Below, piece after piece: positions 12,269 through 25,068 of a DNA stretch of 64,000 nucleotides. The notes below the pieces were generated by a model. The model ran no database searches and was not told the origin of the DNA. It saw nothing but the letters and a program-made list of their open reading frames with translations. Position numbers and translations under genes: made by a program. The DNA is from Dioscorea cayenensis subsp. rotundata (taxonomy: Eukaryota > Streptophyta > Magnoliopsida > Dioscoreales > Dioscoreaceae), in the NCBI RefSeq assembly GCF_009730915.1, contig NC_052483.1:2604001-2668000 (forward strand). Direction: 5' to 3'. The stretch's first letter is position 1. Every line of letters begins with the position of its first letter.

Positions 12269-12276
12269 TATAAATA
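12269..12276 (+). promoter_or_regulatory. Putative TATA box of the NAC gene
   Basis: TATAAATA stands in GC-richer DNA. It is about 30 bases upstream of a likely start site near 12300, and a CT/GA-rich leader with GAGAGAGAGCGAGCG follows. A leader intron appears likely, from GAG|GTTAGA near 12380 to TTAGGCAG at 12800. The start site itself is inferred. Confidence 0.5.
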
Positions 12277-12844
12277 TCACCTTGTTCGAAGGGCGTATCA
12301 TTCGAGGCCAAAACGAAGTCGAGTGAGAGAGAGCGAGCGCGGAGAGGGTGGAGGGCGAGCTGGGAGCTCCGCCTCTGAGGTTAGAGGATGGAAATTTGGC
12401 GAATTTTGAGTTGATTTTTGCTGAATTTTTGGTGATTTGAGTTTGAATCTTCATTTCGTCATGTGATTCTTTGTTTGATTCCATTTCTCTGTGAATTTCC
12501 GTGTTTTTTTACTAAATTCGATGCGGTAATGGACATGGATGGTTGTGGTTTGGGATCTTTTGATGGAATTGTAGGGATTTGTTCCCGATTCGGAACCCTA
12601 GTTTTTTTTTGTGATGTGATCGATGGGGGTTTTTGGATTCTTTGATACGGAATGAATCATCGGGAGATTCTTTGTTTTTTTGGGTATGCTTTGGGTTCTA
12701 GTTGGTTTTGTTTTGGATATTTTGCTTTTTTTCATGCCTTTTGAGGCTGACTGTGGTTTTTATTTTTATATTTTTGGGATTTTGAGAAGAATTTAGGCAG
12801 GGGCCTTGGGTTTTGATCGGTTTTGTTGGTATCGAGATATTGCG

Positions 12845-14745
12845 ATGTGTCCGCCGCCTTCCGATTTGCTGCTATTTGGGGATGATGCTTTGTCAAGTGA
12901 TGAAGATATTGTATCTTTCCTGGGAGGTTGGAAAGTTGGGGATCCTATTCCGGTTAACGTGATCGGAGAAGTTGACCCTCTCAGCATCCATCCATGTCAT
13001 TTGCCTGGTTAGTTTATGTTCATCATTCAAAAATTAGATTTTGAGTTTATTTATATTTTATTTTTATGTTATGTCTTAGTATATAAATTAAATTGAGCTA
13101 TGTTCTGTATGTTCCCTTGAAAAACCATAGTGATTCCGCCCGGATTTCGGGGAAAAACTGGATTTTTGATGAAGTTATTAGTTCAACTCTAGGCTGTGGT
13201 TGTTTTCATGGTTCATGCTTTGAATCTTGGGGAGGTTTCTAAGTCTTGATGTGTTGTCTTATTTGTATCAGGGGAGAGATGAGTCTTAACATGATCCCAA
13301 GTTTCAAGCAAATGAGATTGCTTTAATGGGCTAGTGAAAAGAAAATCTTGAAGTGGTAGAATGTGTGGATGTTGTTTGATTTTCTTGCGGAATTATTTCA
13401 TTGTTATTATTTCTGTTTCTCTTGATATAGCACACAAAAATATGTAGCAATATTGGGTGCACTTCCCAGAAAGTCCTATTGTAAGGTATGGATGTTTAAC
13501 AATTGCATGATTTGCATTGTTCTTTCCTTGAGTTTGTAATTTTTTTTTTTAAAACACATTCCTCTAAGGATTTTTATGGTATCACTTACCTTATAATGTT
13601 ATTCTTTTGAATTTTTAACCTCTTTACTTTGATTGACCAAGAATGGCAGTGCTATAGCTTCTCATGTTTCTTTCGTATCATGCACCCTGTTAGTCATGAA
13701 TCTCCTATTTTGCCCCACACCGGTCCTTTGTTGCATGGTTAATGTGCTGCTTTTCACATTATTTACTCCACAGGGGTTCTGAAAGGCAAACACAAGATTA
13801 ACTTAGCTTATTTGTTGTATTGATCTGCAGAGGGCATATTATACCTTTGTAGTTCAGGTGATCCACAATCATGTAAGGCAAACAGTGAAATCAAGGAGAC
13901 AAGTGATGGATATTGGAAGTCCAATGGTGAAGATTTCAGAATATTAGCAAACAACCTTAAGGTTGGGAGGAAAACTACATGGGAATTCTATTCTGGTGAG
14001 GTGCCATTTGGGAAGAAAACTGGCTGGATGATGCACGAGTACCAAGCTGAGCAAAAGCCATGCGAAGGAATTATAGCCACAAAGGTGACTAAGAAGTACT
14101 GCACTCTACAATTCATGTTATATTATAGGACAACTTGACAATTCTTATTTATTTAATTATTTTAAAATCAATGATTGCTGTTTGACAAACTGTTACTGAA
14201 TGCTTTAAAAAAAAATTCCAATTGACCATGATCTGGTTGTATGCATACAGGAATCCAGCTTTATGTGCAGAATATTCAGGCACAGTGATCAATGCCTTAA
14301 TTGTGAAGGGCAGCATAATTCTGAACATGCAAACTGTTTAGATGATGCTGATGCTAATAGTGAAGCTGTAGAAGCAATGTGGCGATCCTTTTTACAAGGA
14401 GATAAAAGCAATCATTCTGACCAGGATGATGAAAATCAGACCCAGGTACTCTAGTCCTTAATTTTAAATCTCCCATCCTTAAGATGCCATAATTGAACTT
14501 ATTCTGTCAGTTGATACATGGTTTTTTTTCAATATAATGGCTCTCAATTTGTTTCCTTATTGTGAAATATGTTGGTTCATCTGGGTAGGTTGTGGCCAAT
14601 GTTCTATTTTTATTTTACGTAATCAGTTCATGTCAGTTAGTTTGTTAATATAGGTCCTTAATGATGAGGAATCCATGAATTCTGATTGTTAAAATTGCTT
14701 CACCACTTTTAGAATGTTTCTTTACTATGCAAGTTTTTTTTTTTA

Positions 14746-14777
<32 letters not shown>

Positions 14778-16460
14778 TATTATAATTATTTTTAGTATGG
14801 TTAGATGTTGTTTACTTACCCCTTTTGTTTGGTTGAAGTAGGGTTTCTCTGGCCTGAGCCAGCTTGGCCTGAAACTGAATATGATTCCTTGGGTTTTATT
14901 TTGATCATGATATGAAGAGGTAAAAATTAAGCGAAGCTTATTATTGTTGGAAGTTTCTTAGTTTTCAGAAAAAGTTGATATCACTTCAAGTGGATGATAG
15001 CTTCCATACAAGATATGGCAAAAGTAGTAGGGAAATGCTGTGGGAAAATGTCCTAAAGTTACAGATGTAGATGATTATGTCAAAATATTATTTCACTAAT
15101 GTAGCATTACAAAGGAGCTAGGTTTTATTTCAGTGCAATAATATAGGCTTGCAGTAATATTTTCTATTAACTCTAATGGCCTTGTTACTATGCTTACATT
15201 TTAAAATGCATCTGAATTCTAATTATCCTGTCATTAAATCCTTTTTGACTGGCAGTAAGTTAAGTTCAATGTCTCATTCAGTAGGTATTAATGTGTGTGT
15301 GTGTGTGCAAATCAGCTAAGAGTTATTTATGCAACTTATCTAGTCTTGAGATTCTTCTGTAAGAGCATATGGACCTCACAAATGTGTTTCTCTCTGCAAA
15401 ATAAATAAATAAATAAATAATAAATAAATCAGCCGTTCTTTCGGTTTTATGTGGCATAGTAATTTTTAGTTTGCTCCACTGTCCTTACATCTGTATAGGT
15501 ATTTCTTGGGGAAGAGCAAAGGGAGTTGGCAATCACTGGTGGAAACCGTCAGGATATATTGGTTGTTGATTCCTCTGTGGATGTGGATGCAACTGATGAA
15601 TTCCTAGAGGGGGATTACATTGAACTGGATGACCTTTGTAGTTTGGCGTCTTCTTCATCAAGTTCAGATAACTCCAGTATTATGTTGATAAACTCCGAGG
15701 AATACTTAGATGTGGATGCCTTCAACCTAAGAGATCTGGAGAGTGAGAGCGTCCACGATACGAGTGAAGAACACATAGAGAGTGGATTTTGTATGTCTAC
15801 TTTGTCCAGACCAAATCAGGTCCTGAATAATCCACCTCCAACAGGTATCATGCTCTCATTGATAGTATTGTCATTCCTCTGGATTCTGCGGAATAATGTT
15901 ATCTATCTTTATTGTGTAATTCGGATCTGATTGGAAACTTCTTTCCCTAGGTTTGAACTCAGAGGAATATTTTGATGCACATGCCCTCCTAAGAGATCTG
16001 GTGGATACAAGGGAAGAACATATAGACAATAGATTTAGTATATCTACTTTGTCCAGACCAAACCAGGTCATGAGTATTCCACCTCCAACAGGTATCATTC
16101 TCTCATTGATAGTATTGACATTTCTCTGGATTCTGCAGAGTTATGTTATCTCACTCAATTGTGTAATTCGTATCTGATTGGAAATGTCTTTCATTAGGTT
16201 TATTAAACAATAGCATTGATAATCTGATGGTTGAGGAGCGCACATCTCCCCTTGGCAATGGTCTGGTCTCTGCCTCCACTTTGTCCCTGCTGTCTACTGA
16301 ACCTCAGTGTAATGGTGAAGCTTCTACATCCGGCACATCTCATGACAATTCGGGAAACCAAACTCTTAATGGAAAAGTTAATGGGAGCCCAATAAGACCA
16401 GATTCAAGTTCTGTTGGCTCAAAGCCTGGGAAAATATATTTCTTCTTTGGATTGTTTTAG
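12845..16460 (+). CDS. NAC domain transcription factor (divergent)
   Basis: Exons are 12845-13007, 13831-14084, 14251-14445, 15499-15844, 15951-16091 and 16198-16460, totalling 1362 nt and 453 residues, with clean GT-AG junctions and phases. The NAC fold shows in subdomain C (SDGYWKSNGEDFRI), D (VGRKTTWEFYSGEVPFGKKT then GWMMHEYQ) and E (SSFMCRIFR). Subdomain A is unusual: the normal PPGFRFHPTDEEL is replaced by PPSDLLLFGDDALSSDEDIV. The C-terminal half is Ser/Asp/Glu-rich, fitting an activation region, and exons 4 and 5 contain a tandem repeat. The protein ends KPGKIYFFFGLF, a hydrophobic tail too short for a membrane anchor. Expected role: nuclear DNA-binding regulator; the target process cannot be told. 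The ATG is preceded by a likely 5' UTR intron. Confidence 0.85.
15691..16197 (+). repeat. In-frame tandem exon-plus-intron duplication within the NAC gene
   Basis: The end of exon 4 (NSEEYLDVDAFNLRDL to STLSRPNQVLNNPPPTG) and intron 4 are repeated as exon 5 (NSEEYFDAHALLRDL to STLSRPNQVMSIPPPTG) and intron 5. Both introns are exactly 106 bp and share GTATCAT(G/T)CTCTCATTGA and CTGATTGGAAA. Exon 5 plus intron 5 is 247 bp. Exon 5 is 141 nt, so adding it keeps the reading frame. The first copy is about 18 bases longer in the exon. Confidence 0.92.
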
Positions 16461-17710
16461 CCTCACATTATCTATCAACACCTGTGTGGTGTCTGCCAAG
16501 AAGGTTTAGAGCAACAACCGAGTATAGCTATAGCTATTTATGTTTAGTCAGATGAGAGCTTCTCTGGAGCTCCGGAGATACTGATTCTTATGAGCTTGTA
16601 TAGTGTGGTCGACCATCAACCTCCTGCGAGAAGCAGATTGTCTAAAATGTTGGAAGCAATTTGGTTGTCTACCATGAAATCTAGCTCTATATCATTCTCT
16701 TAGATCTTCAGATGGCATACTAGATCAGCAGGACTCGACACGTGAACACACATTATTAGAATCATATTTCCTGTATAAAAGAATTCCTCCATTTCCCTTC
16801 TTTTTCTGTAAACATAGCTACAGATTACGACCTATCCTCTGAAATAATAATAAGGCTCATTGTATTATGTGTTATATGGAAGTGAACTATTTCTGTGTCT
16901 CGTCATTTGGTATTCTTGCTCTGACTTTGATTATGATGGTATTGGTGCAGGGCAAGATGGTTCATTTGTCTGTAATGATTTGTATTTAGATTTCAGAATT
17001 ATTGAGCTGTGATTATCAAGCAAGCATGAAGCGAATCTGTGGTGAGTTATTTTTATGTATGTTCTGTATGGAATTTAGTTGTTCATTTGAATTGCTAGTA
17101 CAAATTTGCTGCTTTGATTATGTCTTCAAATATTTCATTTACTAGAAGATTGATTATGTTATGTTATTCTAGAGGAGACGGTCCGACCAATGGTCGGACG
17201 ATATATTCTCTCATGATAAAAGTAGCTGAATTATTTCATTATGCATTTTTTTTTCTTTTATCAATTTTGTGCAAGAACCACACACTCACAGCACTTACAT
17301 TCAGAGATTTGGGGAAAATTTTATTAGGATTCACTGTACGTGCTATCGTAAGGGACCCATGTTGAATTGCAGCATGTGTGTCAACATCTGTAATCTATAC
17401 ATTGCATTAGTAATTTAGGGTTTCGTGTTTAAGATTTATTCAAGTTTATCGCAATGGTGGTTAGTTGATAAAGTTTATTTTGATCGGTCTTGGTTTTTGA
17501 AGTACATTTCACCAGTTAAGTCCTTCAATTTGTAGACTGTGTCGATCATTTGTAAAATGTCTATTTTACTGAGATTGCCTGGTGAGTGCAGATCACCATT
17601 ATTTTTGTGCTGTTGTGAGATGGAATATCAGAGATCTAGTAACAAATAGTCATCCAAATCTCAATTCAATCTGGTCAAAAAAAAATATGCCACATCCCAA
17701 ATCTTGATAA
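16461..17710 (+). other. NAC 3' UTR and downstream region
   Basis: The sequence after the stop is likely 3' UTR; AATAATAATAAGG near 16845 is a plausible poly(A) signal region. A GTGCAG at about 16950 followed by a GTGAGT at about 17041 could bound a non-coding exon. No protein gene is supported. Confidence 0.45.
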
Positions 17711-18420
17711 TTTGTTACATTTGATTTATAATGAAAACAATGACATTGATGGTTGATATGAAGTGAATGAGGAATGGAACTTTCCAGTGGGTTTATTAAT
17801 GCTTTAGCTTGGATTTATTGATGATAAATTTGCATTATTCATCTCTTTATCTGATTTAACATCATCATTAAATCCTATGATTCTTAGTTACATTTGACTT
17901 ATAGCAAAAACCAGAACATTGAATGGTGGGTTAGTGTTACCTTGGCACAAATTGAATGACCAATTTAATTCTTCAGGAGAATTACTACTCTGTCTGAGGA
18001 CCCCTTACAGATGATTGTGAAATTCTGCTAGAATTTTTTGACGATAAGTTCAGCTAATTATGACTCTTTTTCTCCTTTGATTTATTTAATTATTCATAAG
18101 TAAATCTCATGATTCTGATCAGTTCCATTTGATTCATATTAGAAAACCACAACATTGAGTAGTGGGACAGTGTTACTGAGACACAAATTGAATTAGCAAT
18201 GAAGATTGTCATATTTTTCCTAGGATTTATTGATGATTTATTTTTATCATGTCTCTCTTTTTCCCTTTTTGATTTGATAAATGATATGATTCTTGGGTAC
18301 ATTAGAACTTATTATAATAAAAATCACAACATTTAGTATAGTGTGGTGGGAAATGGTAATGATACAAAAGTGAATGAGCAATGAAGCTTTTCAGGAGAAA
18401 ATGGTGCTCAATTTGGGGTC
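17711..18420. repeat. Degenerate tandem array, about four units of 170-235 bp
   Basis: A block of the form GTTACATTTGA-TTATA-AAAACC-ACATTGA-TGGTGGG-AGTGTTAC recurs near 17714, 17887, 18121 and 18296. Each is followed by GAATGA-CAAT or a relative and then GATTTATTGATGATAAATTT or a relative. Spacings of about 173, 234 and 175 suggest indels in an old tandem array. Nothing in it is coding. Confidence 0.7.
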
Positions 18421-18668
18421 CATGGTGTGATCAAGTATGATGGGCAGAAGAATAAGAATGGAGTTGCATTGCAGGGCCTTTAATCTTTAAACAGCCTTTT
18501 TAGATCTTATGGGAAATTTGAGGCCCACTCTTACATTCATTACAATGTGTATTTTGATTGAGAAGAGATAATCAAGCAGAAGTAGAGATAACAAAATAAG
18601 TGAAGAAAACGCCGATATCTCACTATTCCGTGTGATTTCATTTCTATTGTACTGCATTATGTATTTGT

Positions 18669-18925
18669 CGGGTAAATATCTTGAGTGGGTACTGTACTAT
18701 GATCAATTTTCACTTTGAGCATCAAATTTCAATTTGTATTATTTCGGCTATCCAACTTCAATTTGGTTTCACCGAGCGGGTACTAATAGGTTTTTGAGAG
18801 GAATTTGATGACGATGTTACCAGAATTGCCTTGTCAGTAGCAATTCATGGTGTCATCTACTGACGCGTACATACCACATCATCAATAATGTCAATGTAGT
18901 ACCTATTATGCAATTCAATGATGTC

Positions 18926-18964
<39 letters not shown>

Positions 18965-19198
18965 GGTGGCAATATAGACATTGTTGATGATGTAGCATGT
19001 ACATGTCAGTGGATGATGTCATCAATTACTACTGACAAGGTAATTCTGGCAACAACGCTATTAAATTCTTCCTAGAAACCTCTTGGTACCCGTCCAGTGA
19101 AACCAAATTAAAGTTGAGTAACCAAAATAATACAAATTGAAGTTTGATACTCAAAGTAAAATTTGATCATAGTATAGTACCCACTAAAGTCCATATCC
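18669..19198. mobile_element. Long fold-back element, arms about 250 bp with (AT)n loop
   Basis: The left arm (about 18669-18928) and the right arm (about 18962-19198) are reverse complements with few mismatches. Outer ends read GAGTGGGTACTGTACTATGA and, reverse-complemented, TAGTGGGTACTATACTATGA. The loop is (AT)n at about 18929-18961. Non-coding. Such fold-back MITEs can be transcribed into long hairpin RNA. Confidence 0.85.
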
Positions 19199-19522
19199 TT
19201 CAATTACGTATGTATCTGTATGGCGTATTCTCATCCTTCACCTAAAATATTTTTTTTTCCAATAGATTCAATTTATATACATAATAATTATCTTATTTAT
19301 TTATCTTGTTCATGTGTCTGATAGTTTTCTTGCAATTCTAATATGCAGATGTCTGGAAAAGCAGCAAACCAGGCAGGTGCTTGCATTGGTTCCTTATCTG
19401 TTCACCAGGTAGTGTATCTTTTGAAAGATCACAATGTTATAAATGAGAAAGGTATGGAATTGAATGAGACCAAGCTGTCCCCCAAGGACTATTATAACAC
19501 CCACATATATTTCAATATTATC

Positions 19523-19556
<34 letters not shown>

Positions 19557-21530
19557 TTGTAAAGGGAGAGATTTTTGATTAATGGAAGTCTGAATGATTT
19601 CCAGAAGAACCAGCCTTGCAGTGTCTCAGGAACTGTCTCCAAATTGGGCTCAAAAACATTTCCTTAGTCCTCTGAGTGGGGCCTATATTTTTCCTTTTTC
19701 TTTCTTTTTCTTTTTATAGAAAAAAAAATCTTGGAATAATGTCAGGTTGGGTGATGTCTAACATTATATTTATTAATTCAATATTTGCAATATAATTATA
19801 TATATATATTGTAAAATTAAGATGAAGTTTTATGAGGAAGATTTTTGTCTTAGTTAAGAGATAATATGAGTCTCATTATTTCATGTGTTTAAGGAGTTTT
19901 TTTTTATTATAATTTGGAGTTTATTTTTTATAAAGTTGACAAACGGCAAAACAAAGATGACCCAGAAAGTGAATTGTAATAGGAGAGATTTGAACTCGAG
20001 ACATCTCAATTATAAGTACGACTCGGGGTTTGAACTCGAGACCTCTCTTTTAATCACAAGTATGAGTAATTATCAGTGGATTAGTCTACAATTTTTTTGT
20101 AAGACTGATATTTGAAGTTAATAAGCAAATAATGTATTTATAAATAAAAGAGTGTTTTACTTTTCTGAATATGTAGACCTGATATTTTTATTAATTTTTT
20201 ATAATAATAGTTAATGGTTTATCATGTATGACAATGCACCTTAACATTGAGATAGGTGAATCATGAAAATCTTATTTTATTTATTTATTTATTTTATGTG
20301 TTGATCTTTACACGCGCACACACACATAATAATAAAATAAATTGTTTGATAATTATATATTCATAGATCAAAGTATAATGAAGGGTTTTTTATTTTTAAA
20401 AATAATTTATTTTCAAACATTTAAAATCAATAACTGAATTAAAGTTAAGTTTTTAGTTAAAATATTTAAATATAGTTTGTGTTAAAAAAAACTCTTGTCT
20501 TCTTAAAATTCTTCATACATTAATTAAATTAATGAACCATTATTTATTGTGTTTTTCATATGAATATTTTTTTTTATTAACTTACAATAAATTCAATTTA
20601 TTTCATTATAAAAACTTAAATCAACGTTTTATGATCAAAATAAACCTCAATCCAACGGTGCCAATTCCTTCCCGCGTTATCCAACGGATGAGATTTTTCA
20701 GCGTCATGATGTGCGGCTGAGGATGCTCGCAGATGGCGGGAAACCACCAGGTCTTGTTTTCCCAGGAACGCCCACAGATATTTTTAAGGGACCGAAAGCG
20801 AAAGCCAAGAAAAGGACGTCCGTCGTGCTCTGACGCTGTGCCACGTGGCAAATGAACATGGGAATTTTACATATAACCCCAATAAACTTGATAATATTAT
20901 TATATATATATATGTATTTATTTATTACAATAAAATACAAAAAGCTTCACTTAAAGGACATTCTTGTTCTTTGGATTATTTTATATTTACATGTGAGTTC
21001 CGTGAAAAGTTAAAAGGACTTGCAAGCAATTTCATACTTTTTGAAGGGGGCGGCAATAAAGTTAAAAGAATTATTTTACATTTACACCCATGTAAAACCT
21101 CAAAATCAGACATATGTGTCTATTTTAGTATATTTCCCCTTTCAAAAGTAATTTTACACGTACCCCTCCACCAGTCAAAACACAGGTAGACTGGTAGAGA
21201 ATTTTTTTATTTTGATTTTAAAAAAAATTAAAACAATCAAGCATAGAAATAAAAATATAAAAAAACTAGCAAAAATCTCAATTTTATTCAAGTTTATATA
21301 GAAATAAAAATTCAAAGAGGATGTTTTGATAATTACAAGACTCAAGTAGACATGATTGTAAAAAGATCCAAAAAAGTGTCAATTCGGAGTAAATTACCGA
21401 AAATAACCCTGAAAGTAACGGCCGTTACCGTCACACAATTCCTGCCGTCAGGCTCGTAACGGCAAACCCGTACCCGAGACAAGTGGGCCCCATACTACTG
21501 ACGGAATGAATACGTGTCAAAATATTATTG
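19199..21530. other. Intergenic, AT-rich; upstream region of the SAP30-like gene
   Basis: No gene is supported. A spliced-looking segment (TATGCAG at about 19348 to CACCAG|GTAGTG at about 19409) gives a short open frame I do not recognise. TTTGAACTCGAGAC occurs twice, 40 bases apart, near 19989. A GC-richer stretch at 20640-20850 has two ATCCAACGG motifs and GCCACGTGGC, possibly promoter-like. (AT)n runs occur at about 19527-19556 and 20902-20913. Confidence 0.5.
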
Positions 21531-21801
21531 GATGAGTCTTGGTCGTCGGGATTCATAGCAGCGAAAGCAGACAGCGAGCGAGAAAAGAAAGCACAGTCAC
21601 TCTCATCCGAAACCCTCTTTCTCTCTCTCTCACACACACTCCTCTTCCGGATTTCCCCCAATTCCCCGCATTTCTTCGATCTTTCCTCCAATTCTCTCCA
21701 AAGTTGGAATCTTTTTCGAGCGCCAATGCTTGATCTTGCTTTTCAGGGGGGTTGATGGCTTGAATTTGGAGGAATTTTAGTGGTTTTTTGGTGCTGGAAT
21801 C

Positions 21802-24800
21802 ATGCTGGAAGGTGGAATTGGTGGAGGGTATGGCCAGAGCTGCGGAGAGAGCAGCGAGGAGGAGCTCTCGGTGTTGCCGAGACATACCAAGGTGGTGGTC
21901 ACTGGGAATAACCGCACTAAGTCGGTTCTTGTCGGGCTTCAAGGCGTGGTCAAGAAGGCTGTCGGGCTTGGCGGGTGGCATTGGCTGGTAACTTGATTGA
22001 TTTTGATTGTTTGATTTGTTTTTCGTTTAATCTTTTCTTCTCTGGGAGATTTTGGTTGGTTTTTTTGGGGTGAAAGTTGGGAATTTTGTGATTTGAGATT
22101 TTTGAAGCTTTTGGATTGCAATTTGGGGTGGAGTGATCTTGATTTTTTGCTGGGTTTGATTGACAATGTGGGTGAATTGGTGAGTCTAGAGCTTGGGATT
22201 TGTGGGTTTTTAATTTTAAAAAAATTGGATCTTGTGCAATTAGGTATCTCTCTAAGTTTAATTCAGTTTAATGCGACTGAATTTTGTTTGAATTTATTGG
22301 TTTTAATTGCTTTTCGGATTCAATGGAATTGGGGTGGATGTATATTTAGGGTTTCTTACCTTTTTGAGCTAGTGATTGGTTGGCTTTCATTGCCAGGCTT
22401 TCTAGCATTTGCAATTATTGGAAATAAAAATTTGCATCCTTTGCTGTTCCGTATGCAATTTTGGTCTCTGTTTTTCATTTATATCATTTGGATTATTGTG
22501 CAAAAATTTGCTTCATATGATAGTTGGTCCTCTCTCTTTTTCTCTTTTTCTCTTTTTCTTTTTAGGGATTATTGGGTTTCCTACTTTCTATTGCAGCTTG
22601 ATGGTCATGGTTTTCCAGCTTTGCTATTATTCAGATCTAGAAATTACTAATTGTAGCTCTCTATATGTAATTTAGGAAACTTGTTTTGAGCTGGTGGTCT
22701 GTTGGATGGAATTTTGCTAGGGTTTACTCTGTCTTTTGTTTTTATTTTTTAATTAATTACTTGCGTTCTGAGGAATTTTAGGGTTTCCTACTTTTTTACT
22801 TTTGGGTATAGCTTAAAGTTTAAGTTTTTCTTAGTCATCTGGTCATTGGAGGTTGATTCCAGCTGTGTTTTCCCCAGCAATTTAACTCAAATAGATGACT
22901 TTTACTTAAATTATTGTTTTTTTGTCCTTCCTGATTTTGCTAAGTTCACAGATAGATCAACATTTTAGAGTTTCCCAAACGTGATTAGGATTTCTTGTGC
23001 ATAATTCTGCTATTCGGTTGCATTATTGGGATCACTGGTTTATTTGCTCTTGCTTTAGATATTCATTTTTTTTTAATTTCTTTTGAACTTTGGATCTAAT
23101 ACTTATCTTATTTATCTTCAATTATTTTATAGCTTTGGTTGTGAACCTGATTAATTTTATTTTCAAACTAGTCGTCTCTGTCCTAAACTGATCAACCTTT
23201 TGACTTTTCCATTAACCTGTAATGTACTCAGATTCTGATAGACAATTTTTGTGCGCAAGGATTGTACAGTGTCTTATGGTTTTTAATTCCTGATGTGCAA
23301 ATTCTTGGCTGGTTTCTCATGATCTACAAAAAGAATACTTACATTGCCCTTTCCTTTTGTTTTGACCTTGATGATTTTGTGTCTTATATTTGGTTTATCA
23401 TCAAGATAACTGTTTGGGTATTCCTTGCTTAATTATATCCATAAGTTTGATTGATGTCCCTTTTTTTTGTTTTTGGGCTTTCTGGCTAACATTGTTCATT
23501 TCATCTTATGAAGTCATTGCTTTCTGATGCAACTGGTATGAATTAAATGCTTCAAAGTGACCTCATTTACGAGCATGCAGGTTCTGACAAATGGCATAGA
23601 AGTAAAGCTGCAAAGAAATGCTCTAAGTGTAATTGAAGCTCCCACTGGTCATGAAGAGGATGATGAAATTGAATGCGAAAACATGCAATGGAATGCATCA
23701 GATATGGGTGAGTTTTTCTCAGCATTTATTTTGTTATCTGTTTCCATCCCCACCCCTCATGTATATTTTTCTTTAATATTTTATTTTATTTTTAAAAAAA
23801 AACACATGAATGGACCAGCTTTGAGCTGAGCATGTGAATTTACTGAGCCATCAAATCTTCTAGATGATGTATAATTAGGAATTTGTTTATCAAAAAAGAG
23901 CACATTGAGCTTGAATTTATAAATCACCTGATCTGGTTGTTGTTTCTGCAAGATTTCTTAAGTTCAATCAATGCTTGATTGCTATTTCTGTGTGTCATGT
24001 GAGCATGTTTGTACGTAGTCTTCAATTTTGGTAGACCCAGCGGTGATATCACATGTGTACATTCTTATTTTTCAAACATTTCTTATTGAACATTATTATT
24101 TTCAGTCTCAACTTTTGTTGAATTTGAGAGAGTATAAATACATTTCTTTTCTTTTACATGTACTAGTAGCATAGTTCATCTCCTATCTGATTTTAAAGAA
24201 CATTAATCTGTAAAATTTTTATCCCATCTAATTCTGCTGGCTAAACATACAATTTTCTTTGAAATGAAATCATGAGCCATTTTTGTTGCTTAAGGTGGAG
24301 TTAGTTAGTACATCACTTGTAACTTTCTAATAATTTGCATCCTCTTTTCACTATTTTGCCAGCCTGCCTTGTCAGCCTTTCTTTCTTTTTTAATCTTTAT
24401 ATGATTATTTGATGTCTTTTACTGTAACTGGTTCTTACAGCATCCGATGACACTCAATCACATAAACCACAGAGATCAAAATCCCGGACACATAAGGTTT
24501 CCACTCACAAATCCTTGAGCAGGTCTCATTCATGTGATTCTCAGTCAAAAGGATCCATTTCATCATCAAGTGGCACCATGGTACTTAGAAACACAAGATG
24601 AAACACCAAACACTGTTCATCTCTCTTTACTAGTTCCATTACTTTTTAAAGACAAACAACTAAAACTTCCTAGCGGTTTGGTGCAGAAAGTAGACTTGAG
24701 CAAACTGGAAACTAATGCATTATGGAGATATTGGCATCACTTCAACCTTGTAAGCTCATCAGTTTAACTCAAATTGTTCTATTTGAAAATTTGACGATCA

Positions 24801-25068
24801 TTTGTACTGTAATTTTAATTTTATCGGCTATGAAATACAGATGGGGGCCAGTCCTAACCCGTCAAAGGAGCAGTTAATCGATGTTGTTCAGAGGCATTTC
24901 ATGTCCCAGGTACACCTTCATCTTGTCCAATGTACTCAGACTGGTTTGTAATGTCTGTGATCTGAACAATGTGAATCCGGCCAATTGCCCGTAAAGCAAT
25001 TGGATGAGATGCAGGTGATCGTAGGGTTCGTTCAAGCAACAAAGCGTCTGAAGACGGTCTGCAACTGA
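21802..25068 (+). CDS. SAP30-type histone deacetylase complex subunit (AFR1/AFR2-like)
   Basis: Exons are 21802-21987, 23581-23707, 24441-24580, 24687-24749, 24841-24909 and 24997-25068: 657 nt, 218 residues, all GT-AG and in phase. The N-terminus has the conserved block RHTKVVVTGNNRTKSVLVGL then KKAVGLGGWHWLVLTNGIEV. A Ser/Arg/His-rich linker (about residues 105-150) follows, then the Sin3-binding-like C-terminus from about 152: KVDLSKLETNALWRYWHHFN, NPSKEQLIDVVQRHFMSQQL and VGFVQATKRLKTVCN. The Arabidopsis relatives At1g75060/At1g19330 (SAP30 FUNCTION-RELATED) act in a deacetylase complex that tunes FT and flowering. Expected location: nucleus. Length and layout match the family. Intron 1 is about 1.6 kb and T-rich. 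Confidence 0.88.

Noticed and set aside
19343..19582. Short exon-like frame MSGKAANQAGACIGSLSVHQ
   Set aside because: Acceptor and donor are present but the product is unrecognised and the frame soon enters a (TA)n run; could be a non-coding exon, not supported as a gene.
22093..22650. 185-codon open frame inside intron 1 of the SAP30-like gene
   Set aside because: T-rich intron sequence gives a hydrophobic, motif-free translation; flanking exons splice cleanly across it.
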